From an uncultured Bacteroidota bacterium (lineage in GTDB: Bacteria; Bacteroidota; Bacteroidia; B-17B0; Aurantibacillaceae), in NCBI GenBank assembly GCA_937868675.1, contig CALMNJ010000215.1, forward strand, positions 1-7,117: DNA of 7,117 bases, written 5' to 3'. The translations under genes and the position numbers were made by a program. The stretch's first letter is position 1. Each line of letters opens with the position of its first letter. A model generated the notes under the pieces. The model did no database searches. It saw only the letters and a list, made by a program, of their open reading frames with translations, and was not told the origin of the DNA. Shown here one piece after another: positions 6,665 through 7,117 of this stretch.

Positions 6665-6871
6665 AGGTCATTTACAATTTGCAACCACACATGCATGTGA
6701 ATTTAGTGATTTTACAATTGAGCAGCGCACATGATATGCGGCAAAACAGTATGCTACTGCATAATGTGTTTTTGACAAATGACCTGAGCCCTGATTTGAA
6801 GAATGAATAACTGAATTTTGAAACATAAACTGTGCAGCCAATGTATTGCACCCCATACCTGATACGGGCTT
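6665..6871. promoter_or_regulatory. Intergenic region upstream of the protease gene, with a 12-bp palindrome
   Basis: No gene is seen here; minus-strand open frames crossing it run into the repeat and look spurious. CACATGCATGTG at 6688-6699 is a perfect 12-bp palindrome about 45 nt upstream of the protease start at 6643, a plausible place for an operator. A short direct repeat (TTTACAATT at 6671-6679 and again at about 6712-6720) flanks it. No good TAnnTTTG box was found on the minus strand. A regulatory role is inferred from position only. Confidence 0.3.
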
Positions 6872-7014
6872 AGGGACAGAATCGGCAGCCCTGCGAAACA
6901 AATTATTGGCAGGCCAAGCCACGGAGGCTGCGGGGCCAGGCCCGGAAGACCCCGCAGGCGCAATTTATTTGCCTGCTTATTATTTGTAAGCAGGCTAAAG
7001 CGCATGGCCCGGCC
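6872..7014 (+). repeat. Right copy of the ~142-bp dispersed GC-rich repeat
   Basis: This is the partner of the repeat at 11-152, in the same orientation and about 6.86 kb away. Its 5' block (6872-6901) and 3' block (6947-7014) are conserved. The outer stem is present here as TGCGGGG (6929-6935) and CCCCGCA (6950-6956), with an unrelated 14-nt interior. A second perfect hairpin occurs in the 3' block: GCCTGCTTA (6971-6979), 7-nt loop, TAAGCAGGC (6987-6995). At the same place the left copy pairs only imperfectly. The copy lies about 85 nt before a possible plus-strand gene start, and the left copy lies about 125 nt before serA, so both sit upstream of genes on the same strand. No open reading frame with coding character and no transposase is present. 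Confidence 0.75.
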
Positions 7015-7098
7015 CCTGTTTACACAAAATTTTGAAAACTAATACCTATACACCGAAAAAAAACAAAAAATGATTTGAACAACAAGGAAAAGGAATTT

Positions 7099-7117
7099 AT
7101 GCCCAAAACATGGATAG
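7099..7117 (+). CDS. Possible start of a further gene, cut by the window end
   Basis: An ATG at 7099 opens a frame (MPKTWI...) that reaches the window end without a stop. It is preceded by a purine-rich AAGGAAAAGGA stretch (7084-7094) that could serve as a ribosome binding site. The frame is also open from a TTG at 7075 (giving NNKEKEF before the Met), so the true start is unclear. Six codons are too few to identify a product, and the call rests only on the start context downstream of the repeat. Confidence 0.25.

Noticed and set aside
6668..7005. Two overlapping minus-strand ORFs (6668-6922 and 6754-7005)
   Set aside because: They run through the right repeat and the intergenic region in different frames, have no recognisable domain, and their start regions lie in the repeat. 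Repeat DNA is the better explanation.
1..7117. Composite transposon or integrative element bounded by the two repeats
   Set aside because: The enclosed genes are mostly housekeeping (serA, DUF1015, yggS), no transposase or integrase is present, and the repeats are well diverged from each other. They are more likely two independent members of a dispersed family.

Overview
The window reads as a chromosomal stretch from a Bacteroidota (Bacteroidetes) bacterium. The supporting signs are TAnnTTTG-type -7 promoter boxes (best at 249-256), start codons without strong Shine-Dalgarno sequences, a short ACT-less phosphoglycerate dehydrogenase followed directly by a DUF1015 protein, and a secreted protein with the 'DTLVMKDxSRMLVKVLEIK' N-terminal signature common in that phylum. 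No genus can be named from sequence alone.

Layout. (1) 1-277: GC-rich, palindrome-rich intergenic DNA holding the left copy of a ~142-bp dispersed repeat (11-152) and then the promoter of the first gene. (2) 278-3992: four tightly packed plus-strand genes, probably one operon: serA, a DUF1015 gene 1 nt behind it, a Cys-rich AT-rich secreted protein of unknown role, and a yggS-type PLP-binding protein whose start overlaps the previous stop. (3) 4075-4647: a small exported membrane-anchored protein with its own likely promoter. (4) 4648-4935: a gene-poor gap with only doubtful short ORFs. (5) 4936-5454: a small alpha-helical, HEAT-like protein. (6) 5480-6643 on the minus strand, convergent with the previous gene: a secreted two-lobed retropepsin-like aspartic protease homologue. 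(7) 6644-7117: an intergenic region with a 12-bp palindrome, the right copy of the dispersed repeat (6872-7014) in the same orientation as the left copy, and possibly the first codons of a further plus-strand gene.

How the genes fit together. SerA opens the phosphorylated serine pathway (3-phosphoglycerate to 3-phosphohydroxypyruvate). The next enzyme, SerC, uses PLP, and the YggS/PLPBP family handles free PLP, so serA, DUF1015 and yggS in one operon make metabolic sense. serC itself is not in the window. The DUF1015 protein carries a DGHHR motif reminiscent of ParB/SerK-type proteins, which suggests a testable link to serine or phosphoserine. The secreted protein between DUF1015 and yggS is the odd member, by composition and by predicted location.

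The least explained structure is the pair of repeats at the two ends. They share conserved 5' and 3' blocks and a conserved GC stem, while the segment inside that stem is quite different in the two copies. No phage, insertion sequence, CRISPR, tRNA or rRNA was seen, and no convincing intrinsic terminator. Most of the window looks like ordinary chromosome.
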